A program made the translations under genes and the position numbers. Under the pieces are notes generated by a model. That model made no database searches, was not told the origin of the DNA, and was given only the letters and a program-made list of their open reading frames with translations. Positions 25,391 through 34,934 of a DNA stretch of 64,000 nucleotides are shown here, piece after piece (positions within the stretch are counted from its first letter, which is position 1; every line of letters starts with the position of its first letter). Where the stretch lies: contig NZ_JAUCYU010000001.1 of NCBI RefSeq assembly GCF_030373445.1, positions 310,001 to 374,000 of the forward strand, read 5' to 3'. The stretch comes from Roseovarius sp. Lineage in GTDB: Bacteria; Pseudomonadota; Alphaproteobacteria; Rhodobacterales; Rhodobacteraceae.

Positions 25391-26758
25391 ATGACACTTG
25401 CTCCCAATTCCCCCGAAGCGCGCGACATCGCCTACCACTTCCACTCCTATACCGATGCCATGGCCCATGCCGAGAATGGCCCCCAGATCATCGAGCACGG
25501 GGAAGGCGTCTTCGTCTTCGACAACCACGGCAAGCGCTATGTCGAGGCGATGGCCGGCCTCTGGAGCGTCGCGGTCGGTTTCGGCGAAGACCGCCTGGTC
25601 AACGCGGCGACCGAGCAGATGAAGAAGCTGCCCTATTACCACAACTTCGCCCACCGCGCGCATCCGGCGGCCATCGACCTTGCCGAGAAACTTGTCTCCA
25701 TCGCACCGGTGCCGATGTCCAAGGTGTTCTACACCAACTCCGGCTCCGAGGCGAACGACACCGTCATCAAGATGCTCTGGTACCGCTCCAACGCGCTCGG
25801 CAAGCCCGAGAAGAAGAAGATCATCTCGCGCAACCGCGGCTATCACGGCGTCACCATCGCCTCGGCCAGCCTGACCGGCCTGCCCAACAACCACCGCTCT
25901 TTCGACCTGCCCCTGCCCGGCATCCTGCACACCACCTGCCCGCATTACTGGAAGGAAGGCCGCGACGGCGAGAGCGAGGAAGAGTTCGCCACCCGCTGCG
26001 CCGAGGATCTCGACGCGATGATCCAGGCGGAAGGCCCCGACACCATCGCCGCCTTCATCGGCGAGCCGGTGATGGGCGCGGGCGGCGTGGTCGTGCCCCC
26101 GGCCACCTACTGGGAAAAGATCCAGGCGGTGCTCGCGAAATACGACATCCTGCTGATCGCCGACGAGGTCATCAACGGCTTCGGCCGCACCGGCAAGATG
26201 TTCGGCTGTGAAACCTACGGCATCCGGCCCGACGCCATCGTCATGTCGAAACAGATCACCTCCAGCTACGTGCCCTTCTCGGCCATCCTGCTGAACGACC
26301 GCTTCTACGAACCCATCGCCGAAGAAAGCGGCAGGATCGGCGTGCTGGGCCACGGCTATACAGGCGCGGGCCACCCGGTCGGCGCCGCCGTCGCGCTGGA
26401 AAACATCAAGATCATCGAGGAACGCGACCTCGTGACCAAGGCCGCCGAGACCGGCGCCTATTTCCGCGACAAGCTGGCCCAGTTCGCCCGTCACCCGATG
26501 GTGGGCGAGGTGCGCGGCGTGGGGCTCATCGCGGCGGTCGAACTGGTGCATCCCGACGGGGGTGCAGACCACAAGCCCGGCAAGCTGGGCGCGGCGATGA
26601 ACAAGCTCCTGTTCGAACGCGGCGTGATCTCGCGGGCGATGATGGATGCCATGGCCTTCTGCCCGCCGATGATCATCGAGCGGGACGAGATCGACATCAT
26701 CATCGACGCCTTCGCCGATGCGTTGAGCGAACTGGAACAGATGGACTTCGCCGCCTGA
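25391..26758 (+). CDS. Class III PLP aminotransferase (omega-amino acid / putrescine type)
   Basis: The protein has 455 residues. ATG 25391 is used; the frame is open upstream across the regulator gene but there is no family sequence there. It has the PLP-phosphate segment NSGSEAND, the Asp of LIADEVINGFGRTG and the PLP Lys287 in MSKQITSSY. The family moves an amino group from a terminal amine to pyruvate or 2-oxoglutarate. Close relatives act on putrescine, GABA, beta-alanine or taurine. The nearby PotABCD-like importer makes a polyamine substrate the best guess. Confidence 0.88.
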   Translation: MTLAPNSPEARDIAYHFHSYTDAMAHAENGPQIIEHGEGVFVFDNHGKRYVEAMAGLWSVAVGFGEDRLVNAATEQMKKLPYYHNFAHRAHPAAIDLAEKLVSIAPVPMSKVFYTNSGSEANDTVIKMLWYRSNALGKPEKKKIISRNRGYHGVTIASASLTGLPNNHRSFDLPLPGILHTTCPHYWKEGRDGESEEEFATRCAEDLDAMIQAEGPDTIAAFIGEPVMGAGGVVVPPATYWEKIQAVLAKYDILLIADEVINGFGRTGKMFGCETYGIRPDAIVMSKQITSSYVPFSAILLNDRFYEPIAEESGRIGVLGHGYTGAGHPVGAAVALENIKIIEERDLVTKAAETGAYFRDKLAQFARHPMVGEVRGVGLIAAVELVHPDGGADHKPGKLGAAMNKLLFERGVISRAMMDAMAFCPPMIIERDEIDIIIDAFADALSELEQMDFAA

Positions 26759-26790
26759 CCACCGCCGGTCATAGCATAACCGGGCCGGGG

Positions 26791-27726
26791 CTACCCCTTC
26801 GGCCCGGAATAGCTCGCCTTCCAGAGCGGGCGGCGACGGCGCGGGGTCTTGCGCGAATAGTACCGCATCTCGCCGGCGATCTGCGCCCAGTGATCCAGCC
26901 GCGCCGCCGTCGCCACCGGGTCATGCTCGGCCACGGCCTGCGCCAGCAGCGACAACAGCGTCGCCAGCGGGCCGGTGGATTCGATCGTCAGGTCGGTCGA
27001 GATGCGCGCCGTCAGCACCAGGTCGGTATGCGCCTTCGCCCACTGGTTCAGCTCGTCGGTCAGGATCAGCACCTCGAAGCCCGATTTCCGCGCCAGCGCC
27101 GCCACCGTCTCGGCCTCGCGCCCGTAGGGCACGATATCGACAAGGATCAGCGCGCGCCGCCGCGCCCGCCCCTTCGGCGGGATCAGCTCGGACAGGCACC
27201 CGTCATGCGTGGCCGCATAGCGCACGTTGTCACGATAGGTCGACAGCCGCCGCGCGAAATCCTCCACGTGCCCGCGCAGCATCTGGAACCCGGCCACCAC
27301 CACGTCATCGGCGCCGTGGATAACCTCGACCGCCTCGCTCCAGCGGTCCGAGGCCACCAGCTCCGCCAGCGCCAGCACCGCCTCGGCTTCGCGCTTGAGG
27401 AAATCGCCGATGGAGCCATCGAGCAGCCGCTCGTTGCGATCCTTCAGGTCGATCGCGTCCAGCGCCTCGTCCTCGCGCAGCGCCCGCTTGAGCGCTGCAA
27501 CCCCTTGGAATCCCATCTTCTTGAGCAGCCGGCTGACGGTCATCTGGCTGACGCCCGCCTCCTGCGCCAGCGCGGCGCCGGTATCGAGCGACAGCAGGCT
27601 GCCTCGCGCCCGCATGCAGGCCGCGGCGCGGCGCTCGGCCGACGACAGGCTGTCCCACACATCTTCGATGCGTTTCTCCAGCGATGCCGCAGGTGCGAAA
27701 GTTGATGTTGCCGTGGGACCAGTCAT
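26791..27726 (-). CDS. RpiR/MurR-family transcriptional regulator (HTH + SIS domain)
   Basis: The protein has 311 residues starting at ATG 27726. The N-terminal domain has the RpiR helix-turn-helix (LAQEAGVSQMTVSRLLKKMGF). Residues about 125-260 form an SIS domain, usually a phosphosugar sensor, with VVVAGFQMLRGHVEDFARRL and ALILVDIVPYGRE. It ends in a basic tail (KTPRRRRPLWK). It is divergent from the PotABCD-like importer genes, and a palindrome overlaps its start codon. RpiR control of a polyamine-type importer is unusual and leaves the true ligand open. Confidence 0.9.
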   Translation of the reverse strand: MTGPTATSTFAPAASLEKRIEDVWDSLSSAERRAAACMRARGSLLSLDTGAALAQEAGVSQMTVSRLLKKMGFQGVAALKRALREDEALDAIDLKDRNERLLDGSIGDFLKREAEAVLALAELVASDRWSEAVEVIHGADDVVVAGFQMLRGHVEDFARRLSTYRDNVRYAATHDGCLSELIPPKGRARRRALILVDIVPYGREAETVAALARKSGFEVLILTDELNQWAKAHTDLVLTARISTDLTIESTGPLATLLSLLAQAVAEHDPVATAARLDHWAQIAGEMRYYSRKTPRRRRPLWKASYSGPKG

Positions 27727-27741
27727 GTTATTATCATAACA
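27726..27741. promoter_or_regulatory. Palindromic operator overlapping the RpiR start codon
   Basis: TGTTAT-TATC-ATAACA has perfect 6-base arms. It begins at the first base of the RpiR start codon and lies in the 79-base gap shared with the potA-like gene, 65 bases before the latter's start. Binding by the RpiR protein with autorepression is inferred from position. Confidence 0.6.
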
Positions 27742-27805
27742 GTATCGCGATTCGATAAATAAATACCACAAACAATGTCGCGGCGACAAAAAACAGGGAC
27801 AGGGA

Positions 27806-28924
27806 ATGACCAGCGATACCGCAAAGGCCCCCGAAGACGGCACCACCCGACGCAGCATGATCTCGGCCCGCGAGCTGACGAAAACCTTCGGCCAGGGCGA
27901 GACGGCGGTGACCGCGCTCGACAATGTCGACATCGACATTCGCGAGAACGAGTTCTTCACGCTGCTGGGTCCCTCCGGCTGTGGCAAGACCACGCTTCTG
28001 CGGCTGATCGCCGGGTTCGAGCTTCCCACCAGCGGCCTGATCCAGCTTGACGGGCAGGACATCACCGCCCTGCCCCCGCATGTGCGGCCGGTGAACACCG
28101 TCTTCCAGAACTACGCGCTCTTCCCGCATATGACGGTGTCGGAAAACATCGGCTTCGGGCTCAAGATGCTGGGCAAATCCTCGGGCGAGATCGAGGCCCG
28201 CGTGAAACAGATGCTCTCGCTCGTCCAGCTCGAGGCGATGGCGAACCGCCGCACCGATCAGCTTTCCGGCGGCCAGCAGCAGCGCGTGGCGCTCGCCCGG
28301 GCGCTGGCCCCGGCGCCCAAGGTGCTTTTGCTCGACGAGCCACTGGCGGCGCTTGACCTCAAGCTGCGCAAGAACATGCAGATCGAGCTGAAAAGCCTTC
28401 AGGCCGAGACCGGGATCACCTTCATCTTCGTCACCCACGACCAGGAAGAAGCCCTCACCATGTCCGACCGAATCGCCGTCATGCGCGACGGCCAGATCCT
28501 CCAGATCGGCACGCCCAAGGAAATCTACGACAAGCCGACCCACCGCTTCGTGGCCGACTTCATCGGCGACATCAACATCCTCGAAGCGCAGGTCGAAGGC
28601 ACCGAGGGCGACCAGACCCGCGTGCGCCTCAAGGACGGCACCACCATGCTGGCGCGATCGACCGGGGCCGACACGCAAGGCCACTGCGCCGTCGCGCTGC
28701 GACCCGAAAGCATCCGCGTCGCACAGGCCGGCGACACCCCCGCCCTCACCGGCCAGCTCGAGAACCTCGTCTACATGGGCTCGGCCCACAACCTGCATCT
28801 CCGGCTCGGCTCGGGCGAGGAACTGGTCGTCCGCCACGGCGGCTCGACCGAGGGGCTCGACCTGTCGCCGGGCGCGCAGATCGGCGTCGTCATCGCGCCG
28901 GGCGGCGCACGGGTGCTGGCATGA
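27806..28924 (+). CDS. potA: PotA-like ABC importer ATP-binding protein
   Basis: The protein has 372 residues. The ATG follows AGGGACAGGG. Walker A is GPSGCGKT, the signature [14 protein letters not shown], Walker [13 protein letters not shown] and the switch [14 protein letters not shown]-terminal TOBE domain is present ([12 protein letters not shown]). About 18 residues precede the usual PotA start. It overlaps the permease gene by the ATGA arrangement. It powers import of a polyamine or similar cation through the two permeases. Confidence 0.92.
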   Translation: MTSDTAKAPEDGTTRRSMISARELTKTFGQGETAVTALDNVDIDIRENEFFTLLGPSGCGKTTLLRLIAGFELPTSGLIQLDGQDITALPPHVRPVNTVFQNYALFPHMTVSENIGFGLKMLGKSSGEIEARVKQMLSLVQLEAMANRRTDQLSGGQQQRVALARALAPAPKVLLLDEPLAALDLKLRKNMQIELKSLQAETGITFIFVTHDQEEALTMSDRIAVMRDGQILQIGTPKEIYDKPTHRFVADFIGDINILEAQVEGTEGDQTRVRLKDGTTMLARSTGADTQGHCAVALRPESIRVAQAGDTPALTGQLENLVYMGSAHNLHLRLGSGEELVVRHGGSTEGLDLSPGAQIGVVIAPGGARVLA

Positions 28925-29847
28925 CCGACACCAGCCTCACCCTTGCCGAACAGGAATCGCGCCGCCGACGCCGCCAGACCCGTCGGGCGCTTCTGGCCCC
29001 GGCACTGATCATCATCCTGGCGATCAGCATCATGCCGCTCGGCATCACCGCGCTCTATTCCTTCCTGACGCCCGGCACCTATGGCGGCGTGATCTGGGAA
29101 TTCACCCCCGACGCCTATGTCCAGTTCCTGTTCGAACGCGACATATTCGACGGCACGCTGCAGTTCAACGACTCCTACCTCACGATCTACATGCGCTCGA
29201 TCGGGCTGGCCTTCGGGGCCACCATCGGCGCGCTGCTGATCGGCTTTCCCACCGCCTATTTCATCGCCACCAAGCCGCGCGAACAGCGGAACTTCTGGCT
29301 GTTCCTGATCACCCTGCCGTTCTGGACCAACCTGCTGATCCGGACCTACGCGATGCTGCTGATCCTGCGCGACGAGGGGCTGATCAACCTCTCGCTCATG
29401 GGCGTCGGCGTGATCGAGCGGCCGCTGTCGATCCTCTATACAGACACGGCGGTCTTCATCGGGCTCATCTACACCTACCTGCCCTTCATGGTGCTGCCGC
29501 TCTATGCCAGCCTCGAAAAGCTCGATTTCCGGCTGGTCGAGGCGGGCTACGACCTCTACGCCAACCGCTTCCGCGTGCTGCGCCACATCATCGCGCCGAT
29601 CGCCAAGCCCGGCATCATCGCCGGCTGCATCCTCGTCTTCATCCCCGGCCTCGGCGCCTACATCACGCCGGCCCTGCTGGGCGGCGGCAAGAAGCTGATG
29701 ATCGGCAACATGATCGCCATCCAGTTCGGCTCGTCCCGCAACTGGCCTTTCGGCTCGGCGGCGGCGCTGATCCTGATGGCGCTCGTGGTGATCGCCCTGC
29801 TGATCTATGCCCGTTCGGTAAGCAAGGGAGCGCGCGCCCATGGCTGA
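28921..29847 (+). CDS. potB: PotB-like ABC importer permease
   Basis: The protein has 308 residues with six predicted membrane helices and a long first periplasmic loop ([19 protein letters not shown] onward) as in PotB. The coupling loop is near [20 protein letters not shown]. It overlaps the genes before and after it by 4 and 8 bases, which indicates one transcript. Confidence 0.92.
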   Translation: MTDTSLTLAEQESRRRRRQTRRALLAPALIIILAISIMPLGITALYSFLTPGTYGGVIWEFTPDAYVQFLFERDIFDGTLQFNDSYLTIYMRSIGLAFGATIGALLIGFPTAYFIATKPREQRNFWLFLITLPFWTNLLIRTYAMLLILRDEGLINLSLMGVGVIERPLSILYTDTAVFIGLIYTYLPFMVLPLYASLEKLDFRLVEAGYDLYANRFRVLRHIIAPIAKPGIIAGCILVFIPGLGAYITPALLGGGKKLMIGNMIAIQFGSSRNWPFGSAAALILMALVVIALLIYARSVSKGARAHG

Positions 29848-30697
29848 CACCCCCCCTCTCGCCGCGGGCGCCACCGCCCAGTCGACCCGCCGCAGGATGC
29901 GCTCGCGCGACCTCAAGGCCATGCCCGGCTTCAAGGCGGCCGGCTGGGCCTGCATCTTCGCGCTCTACCTGCCGCTGGTCGTGCTGGTCATCTTCTCCTT
30001 CAACGACAACCGCTCCGTGGTGAAATGGACCGAGTTTTCCCTGCGCTGGTACGAGGCCGCGATGGAGAACGAGGGCATCCGCAACGCCGCGTGGATGTCG
30101 GTCAAGGTGGCCCTCGTGGCCACCGTCTTCTCGACCATCGCCGCCACCATGGCGGCCCTGGCCACCACCCGCACGGCGGCCTTCCGTGGTCAGGGGCTGG
30201 CCTACGGCATCATCAACCAGCCGCTGATGATCCCCGAGATCGTCACCGCCATCTCGACCCTGTCGCTCTTCTCGCTGGTCAAGCAACTCACCGGCATCAC
30301 CGGCGTGGGCTACCTGATGGCGGCGCATACCGCCTTCTGCATTCCCTTTGCCTACATGCCCATCCGCGCCCGGCTCGAGGACATGACGCTGACGCTCGAA
30401 CAGGCCGGCGCCGACCTCTACGCCACGCCCTGGCAGACCTTCCGCCACATCACCCTGCCCCTGCTGATGCCCGGCATCCTGGCCGGGGCCATGCTGGCCT
30501 TCGTCGTCTCGCTCGACGACGTGATCATCACCCTGATGGTGGCGGGCCCGGGCGAAACCACCCTGCCCATCTACATCCTCGGCGCCCTGCGCCGCGGCAT
30601 CACGCCCGAGATCAACGCGGTCTCCACCATCCTTGTCGGTGTGTCGGTCCTGCTCGTTCTCGTGCTCTTCCTCGTCCAGGGGAAAATGAAGAAGTAA
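29840..30697 (+). CDS. potC: PotC-like ABC importer permease
   Basis: The protein has 285 residues with a basic N-terminal tail (STRRRMRSRDLK) and six membrane helices from CIFALYLPLVVLVIFSF. The EAA-type loop is TLEQAGADLYATPWQTFRHI. It pairs with the PotB-like permease. The gene is followed by 31 bases carrying AGGAGG for the binding-protein gene. Confidence 0.92.
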   Translation: MADTPPLAAGATAQSTRRRMRSRDLKAMPGFKAAGWACIFALYLPLVVLVIFSFNDNRSVVKWTEFSLRWYEAAMENEGIRNAAWMSVKVALVATVFSTIAATMAALATTRTAAFRGQGLAYGIINQPLMIPEIVTAISTLSLFSLVKQLTGITGVGYLMAAHTAFCIPFAYMPIRARLEDMTLTLEQAGADLYATPWQTFRHITLPLLMPGILAGAMLAFVVSLDDVIITLMVAGPGETTLPIYILGALRRGITPEINAVSTILVGVSVLLVLVLFLVQGKMKK

Positions 30698-30728
30698 CCA
30701 AAAACCAGACCAACAGGAGGTAACAACC

Positions 30729-31760
30729 ATGAAAACACAACTGAAGGCCGTAACGGCCGCCACCGCGCTGGCCCTTGCCGGCGGGGCGGCCCTCGCCGAG
30801 GGCGAGCTGAACATCTACAACTGGGGCAACTACACCAACCCCGAGTTGATCGAGAAGTTCGAACAGGAATACGACGTCACCGTCAACCTCGACAGCTACG
30901 ACTCGAACGAAACCATGCTGGCCAAGGTCCAGGCCGGCAACACCGGCTACGACGTGGTCGTGCCCGGCGATTACATGGTCAAGGTCATGATCGGCGAAGG
31001 CCTGCTGGCCGAGGTCAAGCCCAACGAGATGGAGAACTTCGGGAATGTCGATCCGAAATGGGTCGATGTCTGGTGGGACGAGGGCCGCAACTACTCGATC
31101 CCCTACCAGTGGGGCACCACCGCCTTCACCGTCGACACGGCGGTGTATGACGGCGACATCAACACGCTCGCGCTGATGTTCGACCCGCCCGAAGTGCTTC
31201 AGGGCCGGATCAACATGCTCAACGACATGAACGACGTCATCAATGCCGGCCTGCGCTATCTCGGCTACGGCCGCTGCAACGGCAACGAGGACGAGATGCG
31301 CGAAGTGCTCGAGCTTCTGCTCGAGGCCAAGCAGCACTGGCGCACGATGGACTATTCCACCATCGAGAAGCTGACCTCGGGCGATGTCGACCTGTCGCAG
31401 AACTGGAACGGCGCCGCCATGCGCGCCCGCGCCCAGCGCCCGACGCTGCAATACGCCTATCCGAAGGAAGGCTTCACCGGCTGGATGGACAACGTGGCGG
31501 TCCTGGCCGACGCACCGAACATGGAGAACGCCAAGCTCTTCATCAACTTCATGATGGCCCCCGAGAACGCGGCGATGACCTCGAACTTCGCCCGCTATGC
31601 CAACGGCATCACCGGCTCCGAGGAATTCATGGATGAAGAGATGCTGAGCGCCCCCGAGATCGTCATGCCCGAAGACGCTCCGGCGCCCGACTTCGTGCAG
31701 CCCTGCCCGCAGGAAGTGGTCGATCTCTACAACAAGGTCTGGACGCGCCTGAAGCAGTAA
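30729..31760 (+). CDS. potD: PotD-like polyamine-type periplasmic binding protein
   Basis: The protein has 343 residues with a signal peptide ending GGAALAE and the PotD opening LNIYNWGNYTNPELIEKF. The fold is that of spermidine/putrescine binding proteins (YDVVVPGDYMV, IPYQWGTTAF). Acidic and aromatic residues fit a cationic ligand, but the exact ligand cannot be read. AGGAGG lies 6 bases before the ATG. A strong hairpin follows the stop. Confidence 0.92.
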   Translation: MKTQLKAVTAATALALAGGAALAEGELNIYNWGNYTNPELIEKFEQEYDVTVNLDSYDSNETMLAKVQAGNTGYDVVVPGDYMVKVMIGEGLLAEVKPNEMENFGNVDPKWVDVWWDEGRNYSIPYQWGTTAFTVDTAVYDGDINTLALMFDPPEVLQGRINMLNDMNDVINAGLRYLGYGRCNGNEDEMREVLELLLEAKQHWRTMDYSTIEKLTSGDVDLSQNWNGAAMRARAQRPTLQYAYPKEGFTGWMDNVAVLADAPNMENAKLFINFMMAPENAAMTSNFARYANGITGSEEFMDEEMLSAPEIVMPEDAPAPDFVQPCPQEVVDLYNKVWTRLKQ

Positions 31761-31770
31761 CGCACCCAAA

Positions 31771-31797
31771 GAGGCGCGCGGTTCGCCCGCGCGCCTC
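31771..31797 (+). terminator. Strong hairpin after the PotD-like gene
   Basis: GAGGCGCGCGG (31771-31781) and CCGCGCGCCTC (31787-31797) make a perfect 11-pair stem with the loop TTCGC. No T-tract follows, so it may attenuate transcription into the hydrolase genes or protect the upstream message rather than stop it fully. Confidence 0.6.
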
Positions 31798-31825
31798 ACC
31801 CCAGAAGACATTTCGAGGACAGATC

Positions 31826-33061
31826 ATGACGGCCCGACCCACGCCCACCGCACCCGCAGGCGTGCCAGAAACGGCGCGTGCCCTCGGCATCATGCAAGGC
31901 TTCCCCCCGCCCGCCGACAAGCGCCCCTCCCTCGTGAACTGGGACCTGCCACCATACAACCGGTGGAGCTTCCAGAACATGCACCGCCTGTTCCCCACGG
32001 CCGACGTCTTCCGCGGCACCGGCCCGGAAAGCGACCTGCACGAGACACCCGCCGATCTCGACGCCCTCCCCGTCCCCACCGAGAACGGCGCCACGCCCGG
32101 CCTCTCTCATTTCCTGCAGACAGTCTATGCCGACGGCATCCTCGTCCTGCATCGCGGCCGCGCAGTCTATGAACGCTATTTCAACGACATGGCCCCCCAC
32201 AGCCTGCACCTGTCGCAGTCCGTGGCGAAATCCGTGACCGGCCTGGTCGCCGGCGGCATGTGGGCCGACGGCCTGCTCGACCTCGATGCACCGCTGGCCG
32301 AGACCATCCCCGAGCTGAAAGACAGCGGCTATGCCGACGCCACCCTCGACCAGGTGCTCGACATGCGCTCCGGCGTCCGCTTCACCGAGGATTACAACAC
32401 CCCCGGCAGCGACATGACCCGCATCGACATCGCCTCCGGCTGGCGTCCCGCCGACCCGACCGAGGGGCGCCCGACGATCCGCGAGGTCATCCTTTCCCTT
32501 CCGAAAATCCGCCCCCACGGCGGCGATTTCGACTACCGCTCGATCGAGACCGACATGGTCGCCTGGGTCATGGAGCGGGTCGCGGGCAGCGACCTCGCCA
32601 CCCTGCTCGGCACCCGCATCTGGCAGCATATCGGCGCCAGCCGCGACGCCAATTTCACCGTCGATGCCGAGGCGACGGCGCTGGCAGATGGCGGCTTCAA
32701 CGCCACGCTGCGCGACTATGCCCGCCTGGGTCAGCTTGTCGTCGACGGCGGCCGCACCGGCGATCTGCAGCTTGTCCCGCAGGCATGGATCGACCAGATG
32801 CGCACGGGCGACCCCTCCGTCTTCGGCCCGCCCTGGTCCGACAACTTCCCCAACGGCGCCTATCGCCGCTTCTGGTGGATCCGCGATGCCGACCGCGGCG
32901 ATATCTGCGCCCGCGGCGTCTTCGGCCAGTTCATCTATGTCGACCCGGAAAGCGACCTCGTGATCGCCCTGGTCTCGAGCTGGCCCGACTACCTGATCGC
33001 CGAATACACCCGCAACACGATGCGCGCCTTCGACGCCATTCGCGACGCCCTCGGCGCCTGA
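31826..33061 (+). CDS. Cytoplasmic serine hydrolase of the beta-lactamase/esterase fold
   Basis: The protein has 411 residues with no signal peptide. The class C beta-lactamase-type SxxK motif is SVAK (Ser132, Lys135). The second motif tyrosine is probably in FDYRSIETD, where Ser takes the usual Asn place. A cytoplasmic SxxK hydrolase beside an importer suggests an amide or ester hydrolase, such as the NylB-like oligomer hydrolases, not an antibiotic resistance enzyme. It is probably co-transcribed with the amidohydrolase gene 27 bases downstream. Confidence 0.85.
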   Translation: MTARPTPTAPAGVPETARALGIMQGFPPPADKRPSLVNWDLPPYNRWSFQNMHRLFPTADVFRGTGPESDLHETPADLDALPVPTENGATPGLSHFLQTVYADGILVLHRGRAVYERYFNDMAPHSLHLSQSVAKSVTGLVAGGMWADGLLDLDAPLAETIPELKDSGYADATLDQVLDMRSGVRFTEDYNTPGSDMTRIDIASGWRPADPTEGRPTIREVILSLPKIRPHGGDFDYRSIETDMVAWVMERVAGSDLATLLGTRIWQHIGASRDANFTVDAEATALADGGFNATLRDYARLGQLVVDGGRTGDLQLVPQAWIDQMRTGDPSVFGPPWSDNFPNGAYRRFWWIRDADRGDICARGVFGQFIYVDPESDLVIALVSSWPDYLIAEYTRNTMRAFDAIRDALGA

Positions 33062-33088
33062 CGACAGACCATTTAGGGAGGCCACGAC

Positions 33089-34747
33089 ATGACAGCCGAT
33101 CTCATCATCACCGGCGGCAGGATCCTCACGATGGAGGGCGACCGGCCCCGCGCCGAGGCCATCGCCATCAACAGCGGCTATATCGACGCCATCGGCGATG
33201 CCGCGGATGTCGAGGCGCTCGCCGGGCCCGACACCCGCTGGATCGACGCCAAGGGCGCCACCGTGCTGCCGGGCTTCATCGAAAGCCACATGCACCTCTT
33301 CATCGGCGGCTGCGAATTGCAGAACCTCCAGCTCGACGGCGCCAGCGACCCCGACGAGATCCGCAAGCATGTCCGCGCCTACGCGTCCCAGCACCCCGAC
33401 TTGCCGCTCGTCATGGCGCAGGCCCCCGATTACGCCGTTTTCGCCGACACCTCCCCGCGCGAGGTGCTCGACGCCATGCTGCGCGACCGGCCGCTCGCGA
33501 TGATGGCGCACGATCACCACACCGTCTGGGCCAACACGATCGCGCTGGAACAGGCCGGCCTCATCGACGGGCTGGAAACCTCTCCCGGCCACGAGGTGGT
33601 GATGGGCGCCGATGGCCGCGCCAACGGTGCCCTGCTGGAACCCGAGGCTTACGGCCCCGTCCTCCGCCTCGCCGGGCAGGAACGGGTCAGCCTCGGCCTC
33701 ACCACCGGGCGCGACCCCGACCCGTGGCCAACGGAAGAAGAGCGCGAGGAAGACCTCAAGCACCTCAAGCGCGGCCTCGATCACGCCGCCCGCCACGGCA
33801 TCACCTCGATCGTCAACATGGACGGCAACACCTACCTCCTCGAACTGCTCACCGAGCTTCGCGCCCGGCACGAGCTTCAGGTGCGCGTCCGCGTCCCCTT
33901 CCACTTCGTCCCCGAGATGGACGTGGCCGATCTCGACACCGCCAAGGCGATGCACGAAAGATGGAACGACGACTGGCTCGCCTCCGGCTTCGTCAAGTTC
34001 TTCATGGACGGCGTGATCGACAGCCGCACCGCCTTCATGAAGAACGACTATCCCGGCCAGCCCGGCTATCGCTCGCATGGCCGTTTCGACGCCGACCGCT
34101 TCGCCGACCTCGCCACGCGGGTCGACGCGATGGGCCTGCAGATCGCCGTGCATTCCATCGGCGACGCCGCCACCCAGCGCGTGCTCGACGGCTACGAAGC
34201 CGCCCGCATGGCCAATGGCGACACCGGCCCGCGCCACCGCATCGAACACCTCGAACTGGTCGCGCCCGAGGATTTCGAGCGCATCGGCGCCATGGGCATC
34301 ACCGCCTCGATCCAGCCGCCCCACGCGCCGGGCACCTGCGGCCTGCCGCTCGACCCGACGCTCACCAATATCGGCCGCGACCGCTGGGAAGACGCCTTCG
34401 CCTGGCAGCGCCTCGCCAAGGCCGGCGCCCCCATCGCGCTCGCCTCCGACTGGCCGGTCTCCGACATCTCGATCATCCGCGGCCTGCACGCCGCCACCAC
34501 GCGCGAAGCATGGGCCGATGACGTCCCGAACCACCGCTTCACCCTGAACGAGGCGCTGGCAGGCTACACCATCGGCGGTGCCTGGGCCGAGGGCACCGAC
34601 ACGAAGAAAGGCTCGCTCGCCAAGGGCAAGCTGGCCGATGTCGTCATCCTCGATCGAGATATCGAAAGCCAGCCGCTCGACCAGCTCGACCAGACACAAA
34701 TCGCCGCGACAATCTGCGGCGGCATGGTCACCTATACCGCCGGCTGA
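33089..34747 (+). CDS. Amidohydrolase family protein (YtcJ-like)
   Basis: The protein has 552 residues. It has the amidohydrolase start LIITGGRILTMEGD, the metal site ESHMHLF, a probable bridging residue in VKFFMDGVIDSR and later metal ligands in AVHSIGDAA and ASDWPVSD. The C-terminal KKGSLAKGKLADVVILD closes the small beta domain. The family cleaves amides or cyclic amides on metal centres in the cytoplasm; its substrate is unknown. With the serine hydrolase, aminotransferase and importer it suggests breakdown of an N-acylated or lactam-type amine. Confidence 0.88.
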   Translation: MTADLIITGGRILTMEGDRPRAEAIAINSGYIDAIGDAADVEALAGPDTRWIDAKGATVLPGFIESHMHLFIGGCELQNLQLDGASDPDEIRKHVRAYASQHPDLPLVMAQAPDYAVFADTSPREVLDAMLRDRPLAMMAHDHHTVWANTIALEQAGLIDGLETSPGHEVVMGADGRANGALLEPEAYGPVLRLAGQERVSLGLTTGRDPDPWPTEEEREEDLKHLKRGLDHAARHGITSIVNMDGNTYLLELLTELRARHELQVRVRVPFHFVPEMDVADLDTAKAMHERWNDDWLASGFVKFFMDGVIDSRTAFMKNDYPGQPGYRSHGRFDADRFADLATRVDAMGLQIAVHSIGDAATQRVLDGYEAARMANGDTGPRHRIEHLELVAPEDFERIGAMGITASIQPPHAPGTCGLPLDPTLTNIGRDRWEDAFAWQRLAKAGAPIALASDWPVSDISIIRGLHAATTREAWADDVPNHRFTLNEALAGYTIGGAWAEGTDTKKGSLAKGKLADVVILDRDIESQPLDQLDQTQIAATICGGMVTYTAG

Positions 34748-34858
34748 CGTCAGGAAACACAAGCACTCCAGCGACAGGCGCAGGCCCCCCTGGCCCGCGC
34801 CGCCCCCCCTGTTTCGGGTTGATCCCGGCGGGAACCTCTGGAAAACCGGACTCCGGGA

Positions 34859-34874
34859 CCAATCTTTCGATTGG
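34859..34874 (+). other. Short hairpin in the leader of the mrp operon
   Basis: CCAATC-TTTC-GATTGG forms a 6-pair stem with a 4-base loop in the 187-base gap between the amidohydrolase and mrpA genes. It is followed by GGGG and mixed bases, so it is a weak terminator at best. No other gene or clear promoter was found in this gap. Confidence 0.35.
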
Positions 34875-34934
34875 GGGGCTTTCATCACGGAATGACCCGT
34901 ATATTGTCGGTCAGACCTATTGGGACAGGTGAAG

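Noticed and set aside
31826..33061. Antibiotic-resistance beta-lactamase
   Set aside because: It has the SxxK fold motif but no signal peptide and a catabolic context, so a cytoplasmic amide or ester hydrolase is more likely.
31796..34888. A 1030-codon open frame on the minus strand opposite the serine hydrolase and amidohydrolase genes
   Set aside because: It runs antisense to two genes with clear catalytic motifs, is rich in Gly/Ala/Val/Asp as expected from the third-position GC bias, and shows no domain.
34748..34934. A riboswitch or sodium-responsive leader before mrpA
   Set aside because: Only one short hairpin (34859-34874) is visible; no conserved riboswitch core could be recognised by eye.
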